Notes: generated from the sequence alone by a model not told the origin. A stretch of 64,000 nt of DNA from Acanthosepion pharaonis (GCA_903632075.3 CAHIKZ030005440.1:1058501-1122500); one strand, 5' to 3'. Counted from the stretch's first letter, positions 1-11,735 are shown. Numbers and translations are program-made.

Positions 1-464
1 TTTTTCTTTTTCTTTTTCTCTCTTCTCCCCTCCCCTTTCAACATATCATTTCCGTTAAGTTGACCGATTAAATAGGTCAATGTCTGGTCCCTCCTCCCTC
101 AATACTAAGTATGATTGAAAGAAATATAAAAATAAACCCTCTCTAAACTCGACCATGTCTCTCACACCACTCCTCGCTACCCTCTCTGTTAGATTACATA
201 ATCTTAATACTACCCGTCAAAAGTGTGACTCTTCATTTCATTTTTCGTTTTATCTTTTGGGAGTGATTTCTGATGATCCAGCGTCCTTTTAAAAGGGCTC
301 TGGTGAAATAAATTATTACAATGGAACCTTAAAGTGGCCTGTTTATATATATATATATAGTAGTAATTGTACAGCGTTAGTATTTGAATAAATGAAGAAG
401 TATTAAACGTTTTATCCCACATTAGCTAAAAAGTCTCTCTGAGTTTTCAATATTTTATTTATGC
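1..464. other. Unannotated AT-rich stretch
   Basis: No gene or recognised repeat is visible. The left edge is a pyrimidine run, and a short TA run lies near 340-357. The small open frame on the minus strand is low complexity and shows no family signature. Confidence 0.5.
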
Positions 465-790
465 GAATTAGGCTTCTCAACCCTAACATAAGAAGCGAGA
501 AAGACAATGCTCAACTGAAGAAGAAATGAGGGTCTGCTTATCGCACATTCGACTATACATTGGATAAATCGGGGGGTAGGCACAAGTTTCACGCTAAATA
601 AGCTGCGCAAATAGTTGAATAGAAACATTGAAATAAGTAACTTCGTATATGTGTATGTATTTTTTAAAATCTATGTTTTATTTCATAACGTGTAAATATA
701 CACAGTTTAATGGTTTTACATTACGTGATAATTTCTTTTGCTCTGAGGTATGACGTTGCTTAAAAAGGGTAAGAAACACTGGTATACGCT
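465..790 (+). mobile_element. hAT-like non-autonomous fragment, copy 1
   Basis: A diverged copy of this segment recurs in the same orientation at about 1465-1810. The right edge, read on the minus strand, is AGTGTTTCTTACCC followed by a TTTAAGCAACG run. This resembles the 'CAGTGTTTCTCAAC' terminal motif common in hAT elements. No transposase reading frame is visible and I could not confirm a target-site duplication, so the hAT assignment rests on terminal resemblance only. Confidence 0.35.
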
Positions 791-899
791 ATTGTAGTTT
801 TCATCACACTTGAGGTTGTCTTTACTAATCTCCAAAAATGTCTTCCTTTATATCCAATCTCTAAAGAGGTCCAAATCATGGCATTTTTACTCTAATGCA

Positions 900-1440
900 A
901 ACCGGACAATTGTAAATTGTGCAAATAATTACAATAGCTCACCTCAGAAATATAGACAGATCCCAAAGAAGGCCGGAGCGTACAACGGCCGAAACGTCGT
1001 GAATATGGCAACGAAGATGGGAACAACAGTTTGAACAATGTAAATAATGTGAATAATTACAATACCTCATTTCAGAAATATAGACAGATCCGGAAGAAGG
1101 CCGAGTCGTACAACGGCCGAAACGTCGAGAATATGGCAACGAAGATGGGAACAACAGTTTGAACAATGTAAATAATGTGAATATTTACAATACCTCATTT
1201 CAGAAATATAGACAGATCCGGAAGAAGGACGGAGCGTACAACGGCCGAAACGTCGAGAATATGGCAACGAAGATGGGAACAACAGTTTGAACAATGTAAA
1301 TAATGTGAATAATTACAATACCTCATTTCAGAAATATAGACAGATCCGGAAGAAGGCCGAGTCGTACAACGGCCGAAACGTCATGAACATGGCAACAAAG
1401 ATTAGGACAACAGCCCGAACAATGTTAATAATGTAAATTA
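900..1440 (+). repeat. 128-bp satellite, about 4 copies
   Basis: The motif ACCTCATTTCAGAAATATAG recurs at 1064, 1192 and 1320, an exact 128-bp period. Each unit carries the core GAAGGCC..ACAACGGCCGAAACG, which also forms the tail of the tRNA-derived SINE-b elsewhere in the window. The array sits between two hAT-like fragments. Small open frames on the opposite strand are shadows of the repeat. Confidence 0.9.
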
Positions 1441-1464
1441 GGATTTATCAGTTTGTTCGCAATT

Positions 1465-1810
1465 TTCTTTCTTATTCATGTGAATTAATCTTCTCAACAC
1501 TAAATAACATGAAAAATAAGAAAGAAAAAATTAAGCTCAACTGAATAAGAAATGAGGGTCTACTTATCGCACATTCGACAAACATCGAAGAAATTCCGAC
1601 AAAAACACCAGACAGAGGTTTCACACTAAATAGGCGACACAACTAGTTGAATAGAAACATTGAAATAAGATAAATTCATATTTGTGGTGTATTTTAAAAA
1701 AAAAAAAACTATGATTTTATTTCATAACATTAAACAAAGTGCACCATAATATTTTCATTTGCACCCAGGTGTGCCATTGCTTAAAAAAGTTGAGAAACAC
1801 TAGTCTAGAT
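1465..1810 (+). mobile_element. hAT-like non-autonomous fragment, copy 2
   Basis: Homologous to 465-790. Both share the GAAATGAGGGTCT block, a TTGAATAGAAACATTGAAAT block, and a right edge reading TTGAGAAACACT on the plus strand (minus strand AGTGTTTCTCAACTT). Two same-orientation copies flanking a satellite suggest a segmental duplication rather than one element split by the array. No coding capacity is seen. Confidence 0.4.
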
Positions 1811-1811
1811 T

Positions 1812-1985
1812 CATTACGACTGAGTAGTGGGTTCGATCCTTACTGGATGTACCGTACTTTCGGCTTTGTGACACATCTGAGCTAAGCTTAGAAAATCAGA
1901 CCATTTTGACGTGATGCGTTGTTTAACAAGCTTGTCTCTCTATATCAATGACGACTGAATACTGGGTTCGATCCTAGCTCGAGAA
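1812..1985 (+). mobile_element. tRNA-derived SINE-a remnants (two heads)
   Basis: Two B-box-like segments, GGGTTCGATCCTTACTGG near 1829 and GGGTTCGATCCTAGCTCG near 1964, lie in tandem. The first is followed by GGCTTTGTGACACATCTGAG. That 3' block also marks copies near 21.7, 24.0, 25.6, 37.1, 42.7 and 60.9 kb. No intact tRNA fold is present, so this is a retroposon rather than a tRNA gene. Confidence 0.6.
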
Positions 1986-1989
1986 GAAA

Positions 1990-3125
1990 AAAAATGTGCG
2001 CAGCGACTAAAATTTTTGACAATGATGTCCACGCTATACAAGAGCCACTCAAGGTAGATTGTTACAGAGTAAGAGGCACAGTTTATGCTGATATGTATAA
2101 GACAACGGTTAACCCTGGACTTGAACATGTTAAGATTGTAGTGATCGGGGAAGCATCCTCTTGGGAGTCGGTTCCACAAAGCAGGTAGAGGGTTACAGAG
2201 TAAGAGGCACAATTTATGGGGATATGTGGGGAAGATAAAGGTTAAGCCTAGACATGAATATGTTAAGATTGTAGTGATAGGGGAAGCATCCTCTTGGGAG
2301 TCAGTTCTACAAATCAGAGGGTTACAGAGTAAGAGACACAGTTTATGGCGATATGTGGGGAAGATAAAGGTTAAGCCTAGACATGAATATGTTAAGATTG
2401 TAGTGATCGGGGAAGCATCCTCTTGGGTGTCGGCCCCACAAAGCAGGCAGAGGGTTAAAGAATAAGAGGCACAGTTTATGGGGATATGTGAGGAAGATAA
2501 AGGTTAAGCCTAGACTTTAACATGTTAAGATTGTAGTGATCGAGGAAGTATCCACTTGGGAGTCGGTTCCACAAAGCAGTTTATGGGGATATGTGAGGAA
2601 CATAATGGTTGATCCTAGATTTGAAAAGATTGTTGTGATCGGGGAAGCACCCTCTTGGGAATCGGCTCCACAAAGCAGGGAGAGGGTTACAGAATAAAAG
2701 TCCCAGTTTATTGGGATATGTGGGGAAGATAACAGTTAACCCTAGACTTAAACAGGTTAAGATTGTGGTGATCGGGGAAGCATCCTCTCGGGGGTTCGTT
2801 CTACAAAGCCGGTAGAGGGTTTCAGATTAATTGGCACAGCTTATACTGATATGTTTGTAAAATAACAGTTAGTCTTGGACAGGAATAGGTTAAGATTGTA
2901 AAGATCCGAAATCATCTTGGGTGTTTGTCCTGACAGAAGAATCAATATTGTAAAATTAAGTGAAAGCTTTCAGCTGAACCAACTGTTTATGGTAATCAAA
3001 TGGCTACTCGGATTTCTGTGCCAAGTGAGTTTTTTGAATGCTGACAGTTTCTGCTGATGTGTGAGAGCGATACGGGTTGGGCCTAGGCTTCACCAGGTTA
3101 AGAGTGTAATGATCGGAAAAGCATT
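1990..3125 (-). repeat. Tandem array of the LINE-B C-terminal coding segment
   Basis: The word GGGTTACAGAGTAAGAG and its variants recur at 2190, 2319, 2452, 2684 and 2817, giving a 129-133 bp period with one shortened unit. On the minus strand each unit encodes a decayed LWNRLPRGCFPDHYNL..FKSRVNR segment, the usual C-terminal end of a jockey/CR1-like LINE RT protein. At least seven degenerating units can be followed to about 3125. Single or double copies of the same segment occur at 21.0 and 39.5 kb within longer LINE-B remnants, so the coding sequence is the probable ancestor of the array. Confidence 0.8.
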
Positions 3126-5380
3126 CTTTCATATGTCTAAGTATTATTCCAATTCTGATCATTGCTTTTTAAAACAATACAAATTGCCGAAGATTGAACA
3201 TAGTTAAAAAAAATTTGCATCATAGGAAAAAAAGATAGTCTTTTTGATATTTCTTGAGGGCATCTTTATCCATATTTGCCCAAATTTGAATCTTTCTTGT
3301 GACTTATTCTTGTCACTGTTGTTTAGTAATGAAATTAAAATGTCGGTCTGTGTATTTTGACGAAGAGGAAAAGAAATAAGATGAAAGAAATATTAGTCAA
3401 AATGGCTTAATACATCAAATAACAAATTGATTCTTTTTTTATTTTGCAGATACGGAGGACATTTTTTGGTAGTAGGTATATTATTATGATAATGTCGAGA
3501 TTATGGCAGTTAAGATGAAGACAACAGTCTGAACAATGTAAATAGTGTAAATAATTATAATAACTCATCTAAAAAATATAGAGAGATACTGAAGAAGGCC
3601 GAGTGTACAACAGCCGAAACGTCGTGAATATGGCAACGAAGATGAGGACAACAGTTCGAACAATGTAAATAGTGTAAATAATTACAATATCTCATCACAG
3701 AAATATAGACAAATCCTGACGAAGGTCGGAGTGTACAACGGCTGAAACGTCGTGGAAATGACAATAAAGAAAGAAAATCTCCTTTTGGTACACAGGTGAT
3801 CATGACTACACATTTTTCTTAATTATCTGCGAATTGCCATACAGTCCTGAGAATGACTGTGGAATGGTTTTTTGTTGTCTTCAATGGATGTGTGGGTCGT
3901 GTAAAGGGTAGTGGCTCAGAATTTAGATATAAAAGTTATCTCCCCCGTTTGTTTTTTAAATTTTGATTTTTTTTTTGCATTATTAACAATTGGTTAAACT
4001 GAAAATATTTTTTTTTATAAATAAATAGCTTTTAATATTTTTGTAAATTCTCGAGAACAAAAAGACAAATTGTATAAATTCCTTTTCATTATATGTCTAG
4101 GTTTTATTCCAATTCTAACCATCGCTTTTTAAAACAATAAACATTGCCGAAGAGTGAAAATAAACAATTTAATAAATAAAAATTGTTTATCATTTTTGCT
4201 GTAAAATATCAACAACAAAGACAATGTATAAATTCACTTTCAGATGTTTACGTTTTATTCCAATTTTAAACATCGCTTTTTAAAAACAATAAACAATGGC
4301 GATTATTGAAGGTACTTAAAAAAACTGTCATAGGAAAAGATGAGCTTTTCTTGCTGGCTTGTGTATCCATGTTTGCCAAAGTTTGAATCTTTCTTGTGAT
4401 TTATTCTTGATTTCTTGTCCCTGATGCTTAATGAAGGTAAGAAAATGACTGTCTGTGTATTTTGACGAAGAGGAAAAGAAATAAAATGAAAGAAATATTA
4501 ATCAAAATGACTTAATACTTCAAATAACTAATTCGTTCTTCTTTATATATCAGATATGGAAGACATTTTTTGGTGGGCGGTATATTATTAAGATGATGGA
4601 TATGCTATTTACACTGGAATCATCTACAATGATTGTTATTCAAGATTTATTAATATGTTTGCTGCCAGGTGGAATTCAAGTACCATTCCGTAAGCTTAAG
4701 TATTTTGTTTTTTGTTTTTTCTCCTTGATGTGGATCATTTATTTTTCTAAACTTTTCTAACCCCTTTTTATTTTTTCGAATTACAGCCTCCTAAGTGCAT
4801 TGGGATATTTTTATATTTTTTTTCTTTTGGAAATACTGAACAATTATATTTTTATTTCTATTTCAATTTTTCTTTCTAATTCTTCATTTAAAAAAATAAA
4901 TAAATTTAAGAAAGTTTCCAAATTTTTTTTTTTTTACATTATTAATAATTGGTCAAGCTGAAAATATTGTTTTTTTTTTAAATAAATAAACAGTGTTTAA
5001 TATTTTTGCAAATGCTCAAGAACAAAAAAAAGTATAGATTTCCTTTCATTATATGTCTAGGTTTTATTTAATTCAATCATCGCTTTTTAAAACAATAAAC
5101 ATTGCAGAGGATAAAAGGTAGTTAAAAAAGCTGTGTCATAGGAAAAATGTCCTTTTCTTGGGGGCATGTATCTCCAAATTGGAATCTTTCTTGTGACTGA
5201 TTCTTGATTTCTTGTCCCTGATAGTTAGTGATGTCAAAAAAAAAACATGACGGTTCGTGTATTTTGACGAAGAGGAAAAGAAATAAAATGAAAGAAATAC
5301 ATGTAAAATGACTCAATACTTCAAATAAGTAATTCGTCCTTCTTTTTATAGCAGATATGGAAGACATTTTTTTTTATCGG
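3115..5380 (+). repeat. Degenerate direct triplication, roughly 0.9 kb scale
   Basis: Three diverged copies of a ~370-bp block lie at about 3115-3490, 4225-4600 and 5040-5375. Each starts near TATGTCTAGGTTTTATT, contains TCGCTTTTTAAAACAATAAA, then TGTGTATTTTGACGAAGAGG, and ends near CAGATATGGAAGACATTTTT. The spacers 3960-4100 and 4920-5060 are also homologous to each other, so the duplicated unit was larger than the conserved block. A 128-bp satellite insertion lengthens the first interval. I recognise no protein or transposon signature. Confidence 0.65.
3497..3780 (+). repeat. 128-bp satellite, about 2 copies
   Basis: Two units contain CTGAAGAAGGCCGAG..ACAACAGCCGAAACGTCG and CTGACGAAGGTCGGAG..ACAACGGCTGAAACG. 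They belong to the same family as 900-1440 and interrupt the first copy of the 0.9 kb block. Confidence 0.8.
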
Positions 5381-5505
5381 TTCCAAAAGGCAGGGCCTTA
5401 AAGCTGCTAAAAGTGGAACTTGCATCTCATCAAAGGAATACGAAAGAAATGGGCGTATTTCGCTAAAATATGTGTGTCATGGTGGGTCCTAGCCGTAAAG
5501 ATTAC
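5381..5505 (-). mobile_element. LINE-B fragment
   Basis: GGTTCCAAAAGGCAGG and TGTGTGTCATGGTGGGTCC align with the LINE-B copies at 39.8 kb (GGTTCCACAGAGCAG; GAGTGTTATGGTGGGTCC). The join to PLE-like sequence occurs near 5505. Coding is destroyed. Confidence 0.5.
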
Positions 5506-5605
5506 GTTCAAGCGTGAAACAGACTGTCGCCGATCGATGTTAGCATCAGTGTCCACTTTTATATTTACAGAAATTCTATCTCAGATATTGGTAACTTTTA
5601 CCTAT
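5506..5605 (+). mobile_element. PLE terminal fragment with hammerhead-like half-motif
   Basis: GTGAAACAGACTGTCGCC is followed by a block ending CACTTTTATATTTA. The same layout occurs at 53.70-53.75 kb and, on the minus strand, at 61.95-62.0 kb. In this copy the upstream half is replaced by LINE-B sequence, so no complete ribozyme fold is possible. Confidence 0.5.
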
Positions 5606-5638
5606 AAATGGAACAGACCTATATTTTTATTATACCGA

Positions 5639-5713
5639 GTGTAACAGCAAAATTGTCCAAATTGTGTAACAGCAAAATTGTCCAAATTGTGTAACAGCAA
5701 AATTGTCCAATTG
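5639..5713 (+). repeat. 25-bp minisatellite, 3 copies
   Basis: Three adjacent, nearly identical copies of GTGTAACAGCAAAATTGTCC plus a short AT tail, with a 25-bp period. They span only about 75 bp. Confidence 0.9.
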
Positions 5714-5947
5714 TTAAAAGAAGATTTGAACCATTATATCTTAGAAATGATTAAAGATATCTTACTGCAATTCTCCAAGGTTTTTATAACGCTATTGGAC
5801 TCTACTTTGAGCTATAAGAATGTATAATTACTTCCCAATCTTAACAGAAGAATCGTGATGAAATCGATCATAAACCCAAATGACATGTTCATCATTAATT
5901 AACCATAGCTAAGGATAAGAAGCTCATGTAGGATTTAAAATAAAGTT

Positions 5948-5949
<2 letters not shown>

Positions 5950-6002
<53 letters not shown>
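5950..6002. repeat. (TA)n microsatellite
   Basis: Pure TA dinucleotide run of about 52 bases. Confidence 0.97.
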
Positions 6003-6005
<3 letters not shown>

Positions 6006-7015
6006 TTTTCCAACTTATTCGAGATTATTTTTGCCTGCTAACTTTCTAAATTTCTGTCCTGGAGTAAAAACGTGCCTCACATGTTTCACGACTGATTTAA
6101 TTTCCAAGCCCTTTTTTTCTCTGCTCTTTAGACTGTCATAGCTGAAACTTTTCTCTCACGTACCAAACGTCTTATAGATTGAGTTGGATCTTTTCTAATT
6201 GATCTATTCAACTCTTAAAATGAAGTGATGATTCCACATCCAGTTTTTCTCTCTACTATTCCCTCTTTTTTAAACTTATTTACCATTTACCATTCTCTTG
6301 ATGGTTCTTGAATGGATTTTGAAGATGGAAGCCAGAGAATGAATGTTGGTACCATTACTCAAAGCCTGAATGATATTTTCCCTCACACCATTACTCATTT
6401 AGGAAGATGGTGTGGCTGACACAAAGCGATTTTAACCAGTTCTCTTTATAGCTGAATAACTCAAAAGATTTTTCTGTGATTCTTACAACAAATGGTGTCA
6501 AGATAGCTAAACGTCTTATCTGAAAACTTAGAAAAAAGAAACTTAATAAGTCTAGTGGATTTTTAGATATTAAGCATTTTGTGTGATGGACAATTATGCT
6601 GTTACACGATTTTGATAATGTTGCTGTTAATAAATCGTTAACCGTTACAGATCAACATAATCTAAAATTAGTAATTCCATAAAAATCATCCAGCTCGGTG
6701 TACCTCAGTGGTTCATGAGTCTTGTCTTTGTCGATCAACAGAGAGAAAAAGATATGAGAGACGCAAAAGGGTTCTTATCTTATGGATTTTACCGAGACGT
6801 TCAAACACGCTCGTTCTGCGAGTGAATTTATGCTTCAGTAGAACAAGCCCCGAGGGTTTTCGCAAAGGGGTTTCGACCTGGATATTTCTGCTTCGAGGCT
6901 GGAGATCACAGGTGAAATCTCTATAGAAAGCTGATTCAGCAAAAAATGTGGTTTTCTTTCCATTCACGCGAACATGCGAGTTTGTTGTTAAGCGCATAAC
7001 GATGTGTCGTTGGAA
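6003..7015. other. Unrecognised sequence
   Basis: No family signature is seen. A 136-codon minus-strand frame (7123-6713) overlaps competing frames on the plus strand and spans the inverted repeat at 7016-7079. I see no motif, and I do not call it a gene. Confidence 0.4.
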
Positions 7016-7079
7016 AGTTCTCGACCCGGACAAATCTGTCCATAGGAATCTATGGACAGTTTTGGTCGGGTCGAGAACT
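7016..7079. repeat. 30-bp inverted repeat with 4-base loop
   Basis: The left arm (7016-7045) begins AGTTCTCGACCCGGACAAAT and the right arm (7050-7079) ends GGTCGGGTCGAGAACT. The arms are complementary at 27 of 30 positions around the loop GAAT. It could be a foldback element or a transcribed hairpin. The flanks do not distinguish these. Confidence 0.85.
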
Positions 7080-7261
7080 GTCCATATATAATCAGAACTG
7101 GAGTGAGCGAACAACTTGACCATCTTTCCTTAGCAGAATCATTGCAATACAAAAATTACCATAACCCCGAAGATGGCATTAAAAATCGTTGTCTGTTCGT
7201 ACTTGACTCTAAATCAATTTTAGTTTGCCCGAATTTCTAAGATGAGAAGCTATCATTATTT

Positions 7262-7725
7262 ACATGAGAACTATTTTCCTCTAGTGTCTGTCTATATTTC
7301 TGAGATGAGGTATTATGTAGACTATTTACATTATTCAGACTATTGTCATCATCTTTGTTGCCATATTTATTACAACGTTTCGGCCTTTCAGTATTTGTCT
7401 ATATTTCTGAGATGAGGTATTATGTACACTATTTACATTATTCGGTCTATTGTCCTGATTTTTGTTGCCATATTTATTACAAAGTTTCGGCCTTTCAGTA
7501 TCTGTCTATATTTCTGAGATGAGGTATTATGTACACTATTTACATTATTCGGACTATTGTCCTCATCTTTGTCGCCATATTTATTACAATGTTTCGGCCT
7601 TTTCAGGTGAGGTATTATGTACACTATTTACATTTTTCGAACTATTGTCCTCATCCTTATTGCCAGATTTATCACAACGTTTCGGCCGTTGTATGCTCCG
7701 GCCTTGTTCAGGTGGTTGGAATGTC
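7262..7725 (-). repeat. 107-bp satellite on the minus strand, about 4 copies
   Basis: Units contain TATTTCTGAGATGAGGTATT and ACGTTTCGGCCTTTCAGTAT, the reverse complement of the 107-bp unit at 34.3 and 43.4 kb. The unit touching the SINE (7675-7725) is the longer type, with a GCTCCGGCC insert between two GGCC words. The array lies on the 3'-tail side of the minus-strand SINE-b. Confidence 0.9.
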
Positions 7726-7925
7726 GAACTGAACCCTTTATTTCGCTCACTGGGGTAGACTGTTCTAGTTCCACGTGCCATGTCTAATAGATGTCAGTTA
7801 CCAGTTATTTCCTGTTAATTCACCTCTCCAAGTACTCCACTGCCTTAACCGGGTATTGAACTCACAACTCTTTGGGTCCTGTCACTGGATCTAACCAACG
7901 CTTTTATCCACTGTGCCATGTGTCC
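7726..7925 (-). mobile_element. tRNA-derived SINE-b, minus strand
   Basis: Read on the minus strand, the head has an A-box-like TGGCACAGTGGATAAAAG and a B-box-like GTGAGTTCAATACCCGG. The body then runs through GGAACTAGAACAGTCTACCC to AAGGGTTCAGTTCGACATTC, and the satellite-type tail follows directly. Other copies are at 11.5, 34.0 and 43.3 kb, with tail pieces near 24.5-24.9 kb. The RNA polymerase III box motifs and the lack of a full tRNA fold indicate a SINE. A stray satellite-core fragment lies just beyond, at 7955-8000. Confidence 0.8.
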
Positions 7926-7999
7926 TTCCTCTTTTTTGTTGCTTTTATCATTGACGTTTCAGCCGTTGTGTACTCCAGCCTTCTTCACAGAGGTACTTA

Positions 8000-8494
8000 T
8001 GGATCCGGGTAAGGTTCAGGAAATTTTTTATCTGCAACTCTTATTACATCTACAGGGTTAGATTATTCACGTTCCGTTATTTCATATCTCGTGATATCTC
8101 GTCTGGTTCATAATACTGTTCAGTTATTGTACACCTTGATTCTGCAATTTTGACTTCAATTCCTGGGTCAGGCAATGCGTAAGGTATGACTACATCTGTT
8201 CTCTCTTCCGGCACTAGCTTTGGGTTAAATACCTGGACAGAATGGGATTTTGAGTCTTGACTAGCAACCAGTCTAGGAGAAGGAAATTCTTAATTAAAGA
8301 ACGGTTCGTTTTGGAGCTTATAATAGCACTCCGCCAAAAACGAAAAGTACTAAAGCATTATCCACAGTAGTAAGACTGTGTTTCCACAAACCATATCGAT
8401 GTTAAAAATGAAGACGTTTATAATCCATTCAGCCGTTTATTACACCTGATAATCCCTTAAGGAGTTTATGTGCTGGCGATAATCTAATAAAAAT
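8000..8494. other. Unrecognised sequence
   Basis: No coding signature is visible. A short phrase AACCAGTCTAGGAGAAGG near 8267 matches the 3' part of SINE-c and may be a small SINE remnant. Confidence 0.4.
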
Positions 8495-8770
8495 AAAAGA
8501 TGTCAAGCATTATCTTCTGTCTTCTTAATTCTTGTTCTTTTATTGTCCTCTCTCCTTAATAGTAATTTTTCTCATATTCTCCAACATTCTTGGATCTTAG
8601 TGGCTTTCTTGCCTTTGATCTTCAAAAACTGAAATGTAATGTCAATCGTTATCTTCTGTATTTTTAATTCTTGTTCTTTTATTGTCCTCTCTCCTTAATA
8701 GTAATTTTTCTCATATTCTCTAACGCTCAGTAACATCTTAGTGACTTTATTTCCTTACATGGTGCGAAAT
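8495..8770 (+). mobile_element. LINE-A 3' end, two tandem tail units
   Basis: TCTTCTTAATTCTTGTTCTT, TATTGTCCTCTCTCCTTAAT and TTAGTGGCTTTCTTGCC recur twice. These are the final codons and 3' UTR of LINE-A, whose intact C-terminus reads FKCNVNRYLLSS. Only the tail is present here. Confidence 0.75.
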
Positions 8771-8869
8771 AAAATATAATAGACTCTCATATTATAATAT
8801 ACTTTTATTTAAATGATCCATGCTTATGACACAATTATTTACTTCTATCTTCGCAGTAATTCTGATTAG

Positions 8870-9840
<971 letters not shown>

Positions 9841-9934
9841 ACAAAAAAAAAACCTGTGATCGCACTTTGATCTTAGATTACCCTTATAATTCGTTAAGGG
9901 CTTAATTAGTTCATATATCGACTTATATAGAAGG

Positions 9935-10135
9935 CACGATGGCATAATGGTTAGCGGAGAGCTAAGTTCGAATTCCAGTCAAGTATGTTATATTCACTTA
10001 CGTTCAAATAACCTTGGGAAAAGTATGATTCTATTCTTTCTTCTCGCAGCTAATAGTAAATACCAGGGCTGACTGGGTCCTATAGCCTTGGGTGTAAGCG
10101 GTCTAGGAAAAAGACAATTATGAATTCAAAACATG
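9935..10135 (+). mobile_element. tRNA-derived SINE-c
   Basis: The head GGCACGATGGCATAATGG with a B-box-like AGTTCGAATTCCAGTC is followed by CCTTGGGAAAAGTATGA, TTCTATTCTTTCTTCTCGCA, then CGGTCTAGGAAAAAGACAA and TGAATTCAAAAC. It matches the fuller copies at 23.5 and 61.3 kb. Transcription would be by RNA polymerase III; mobilisation would need LINE enzymes in trans. Confidence 0.8.
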
Positions 10136-10337
10136 CAACGACGAAATAGACAGCCTCAGCAATCTGGCCAAGCGTGACGAGTACGGCGTTATTCCTGAAG
10201 ACATAGCCAATCAAAGAGGGGATGTTGCAATGATTGAGAAGGCTCTTTATTTGGAAAAAATTCGAATAAGTTTTCATCCTTGGTACCTTTTATTTATATC
10301 CACTAACATAAGATGACTTACAGTTATTAATCTGGAA

Positions 10338-10358
10338 TCTTACTTATTATAAAACGCA

Positions 10359-10393
<35 letters not shown>

Positions 10394-10997
10394 TGTGTGT
10401 CTATACGTTTATTTATTGGATCGAATTTTCTACATTTTTCAACCGATTTTGACAGCGCCAAAAATTGGAAAAACACAATTGTTTTTGCACAAAATCAATT
10501 TGAAAACACGATAAAACACGATTCTGTCGCCAGAATGAAAGGGGGACAACTCATATCGAGTTATACTTATTATAAAACCCAGGTTGTTTGTGTGTGTGTG
10601 TGTGTTTATATATGGGATCGGATTTCCTACATTTTTCAACCGATTCAACAAAACTTCACTTCTTTTTGGCAGGTAGTGTTTCTTATTGTCTTGCACAGTT
10701 TTTTCTTTATTTTTACATTCAGAATGCTTTAAAAATTCCATTTACAAGACAATTGTTTATAATAAAATTCTATTCAATCGATAGACTCATAACGATTAAA
10801 AACAATGATTTTATTTGAGTTTGGGTTTGACCAATTCGTAAAAAAAAACCAAAAAAAAAAAAACTAATTAAGACATGCGTGTCTGTCAACCTTAAACAAT
10901 AATCTTTGTCAATTTTATTTTTCAGTCTTTATGATGGTCGATACTTGATCTATCTCTTACTGTTACATCCCCGGGCAACGCCGGGCTCTACTGCTAG
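10338..10997 (+). mobile_element. Non-autonomous Helitron
   Basis: The left end starts TCTTACTTATTATAAAACGC and runs into a GT repeat, which is the usual look of animal Helitron 5' ends. The right end has a GC hairpin, CCCGG-GCAACG-CCGGG (10970-10985), then CTCTACTG and CTAG at 10994-10997 followed by T. That fits the Helitron rule of a 3' hairpin followed by CTRR, inserted before T. There is no Rep/helicase coding sequence. A second 5'-end-like block, TACTTATTATAAAACCCAGG, begins near 10564, so a nested or alternative left end is present. Confidence 0.75.
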
Positions 10998-10999
10998 TA

Positions 11000-11529
11000 C
11001 AATAATAAGTTAATACACAGTCCTGTAGCAGTGTAAGTCCGCCATTTTAATACAACATTTTGATACTACCTGTGATATCATAACTATGAGTTATTAACCC
11101 TTTGGAGAAGGTGACTCATTTGGATTTTCAGTCCCAAGACGGGATCTTTTTCAAATGCCATTGAAACAGAAAACAAAATGATTATGCAATCGCAGAACAG
11201 CAAATTATCATAGAAACCAGTTATTTAAAGGCTGAAATATGCAAAAATTGCGAGAATCAATCTGATTGGCTGATATGAAGACTACCCAGCCAATCTTGAG
11301 GATTGTATTATCGGATCAACGGATCGCCCCAGTCGTCTTCTTTGTCAATCGACTTTTCGTTAAGAGTTAGACAAGAAGCTGGACATTTATGACTCCAGTT
11401 TTACGCGATTAATTAAACGTCGGTGAAGTCGAATTAGCGTTAGTCTATATTATAAATAATCAAAATACATAAATAAAATGGTTGCTGATACATTATGTTT
11501 ACAAATCCCCCAAATTTATACACAGATAT
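11000..11529. other. Unrecognised sequence
   Basis: No open frame or repeat family is recognised in this non-microsatellite stretch. Confidence 0.4.
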
Positions 11530-11735
11530 CCTCAAGGACACATGGTCTAGTACATAAAGACGTTGGTTAGATCTAGCGACTAGAGTTGTGAGTTCAATAC
11601 CAGGCAACCAAATACTTGGAGAGTTGAGTTAAAGGGAAATGACTGAGACATCCGGAAGAGGCATGACAAGTGGAACTAGAACAATCTACTCCGTTGAACG
11701 AAATAAAGGATTCGGTTTGAAATTCTAATCAACTG
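11530..11735 (+). mobile_element. tRNA-derived SINE-b
   Basis: The head ACATGGTCTAGTACATAAAG with B-box-like GTGAGTTCAATACCAGG is followed by the body word GGAACTAGAACAATCTAC and AAAGGATTCGGTTTGA. The 3' side continues directly into an eight-unit satellite in the same orientation. In this copy the tail unit next to the SINE is the short form (GAATGAAGGCCGAAAG). Confidence 0.75.

Noticed and set aside
905..1440. Opposite-strand frames with HCSNCCSHLRCHI repeats as a cysteine-rich protein
   Set aside because: The same pseudo-protein appears wherever the satellite occurs, shifts with its 128-bp period and has no independent support.
6713..7123. 136-codon minus-strand open frame
   Set aside because: No recognisable domain; overlaps other open frames on the plus strand and an inverted repeat. 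Not enough to call a gene.
10361..10741. Overlapping frames on both strands near the GT repeat
   Set aside because: They lie inside the non-autonomous Helitron and begin in a GT microsatellite. No Rep or helicase motif is present.
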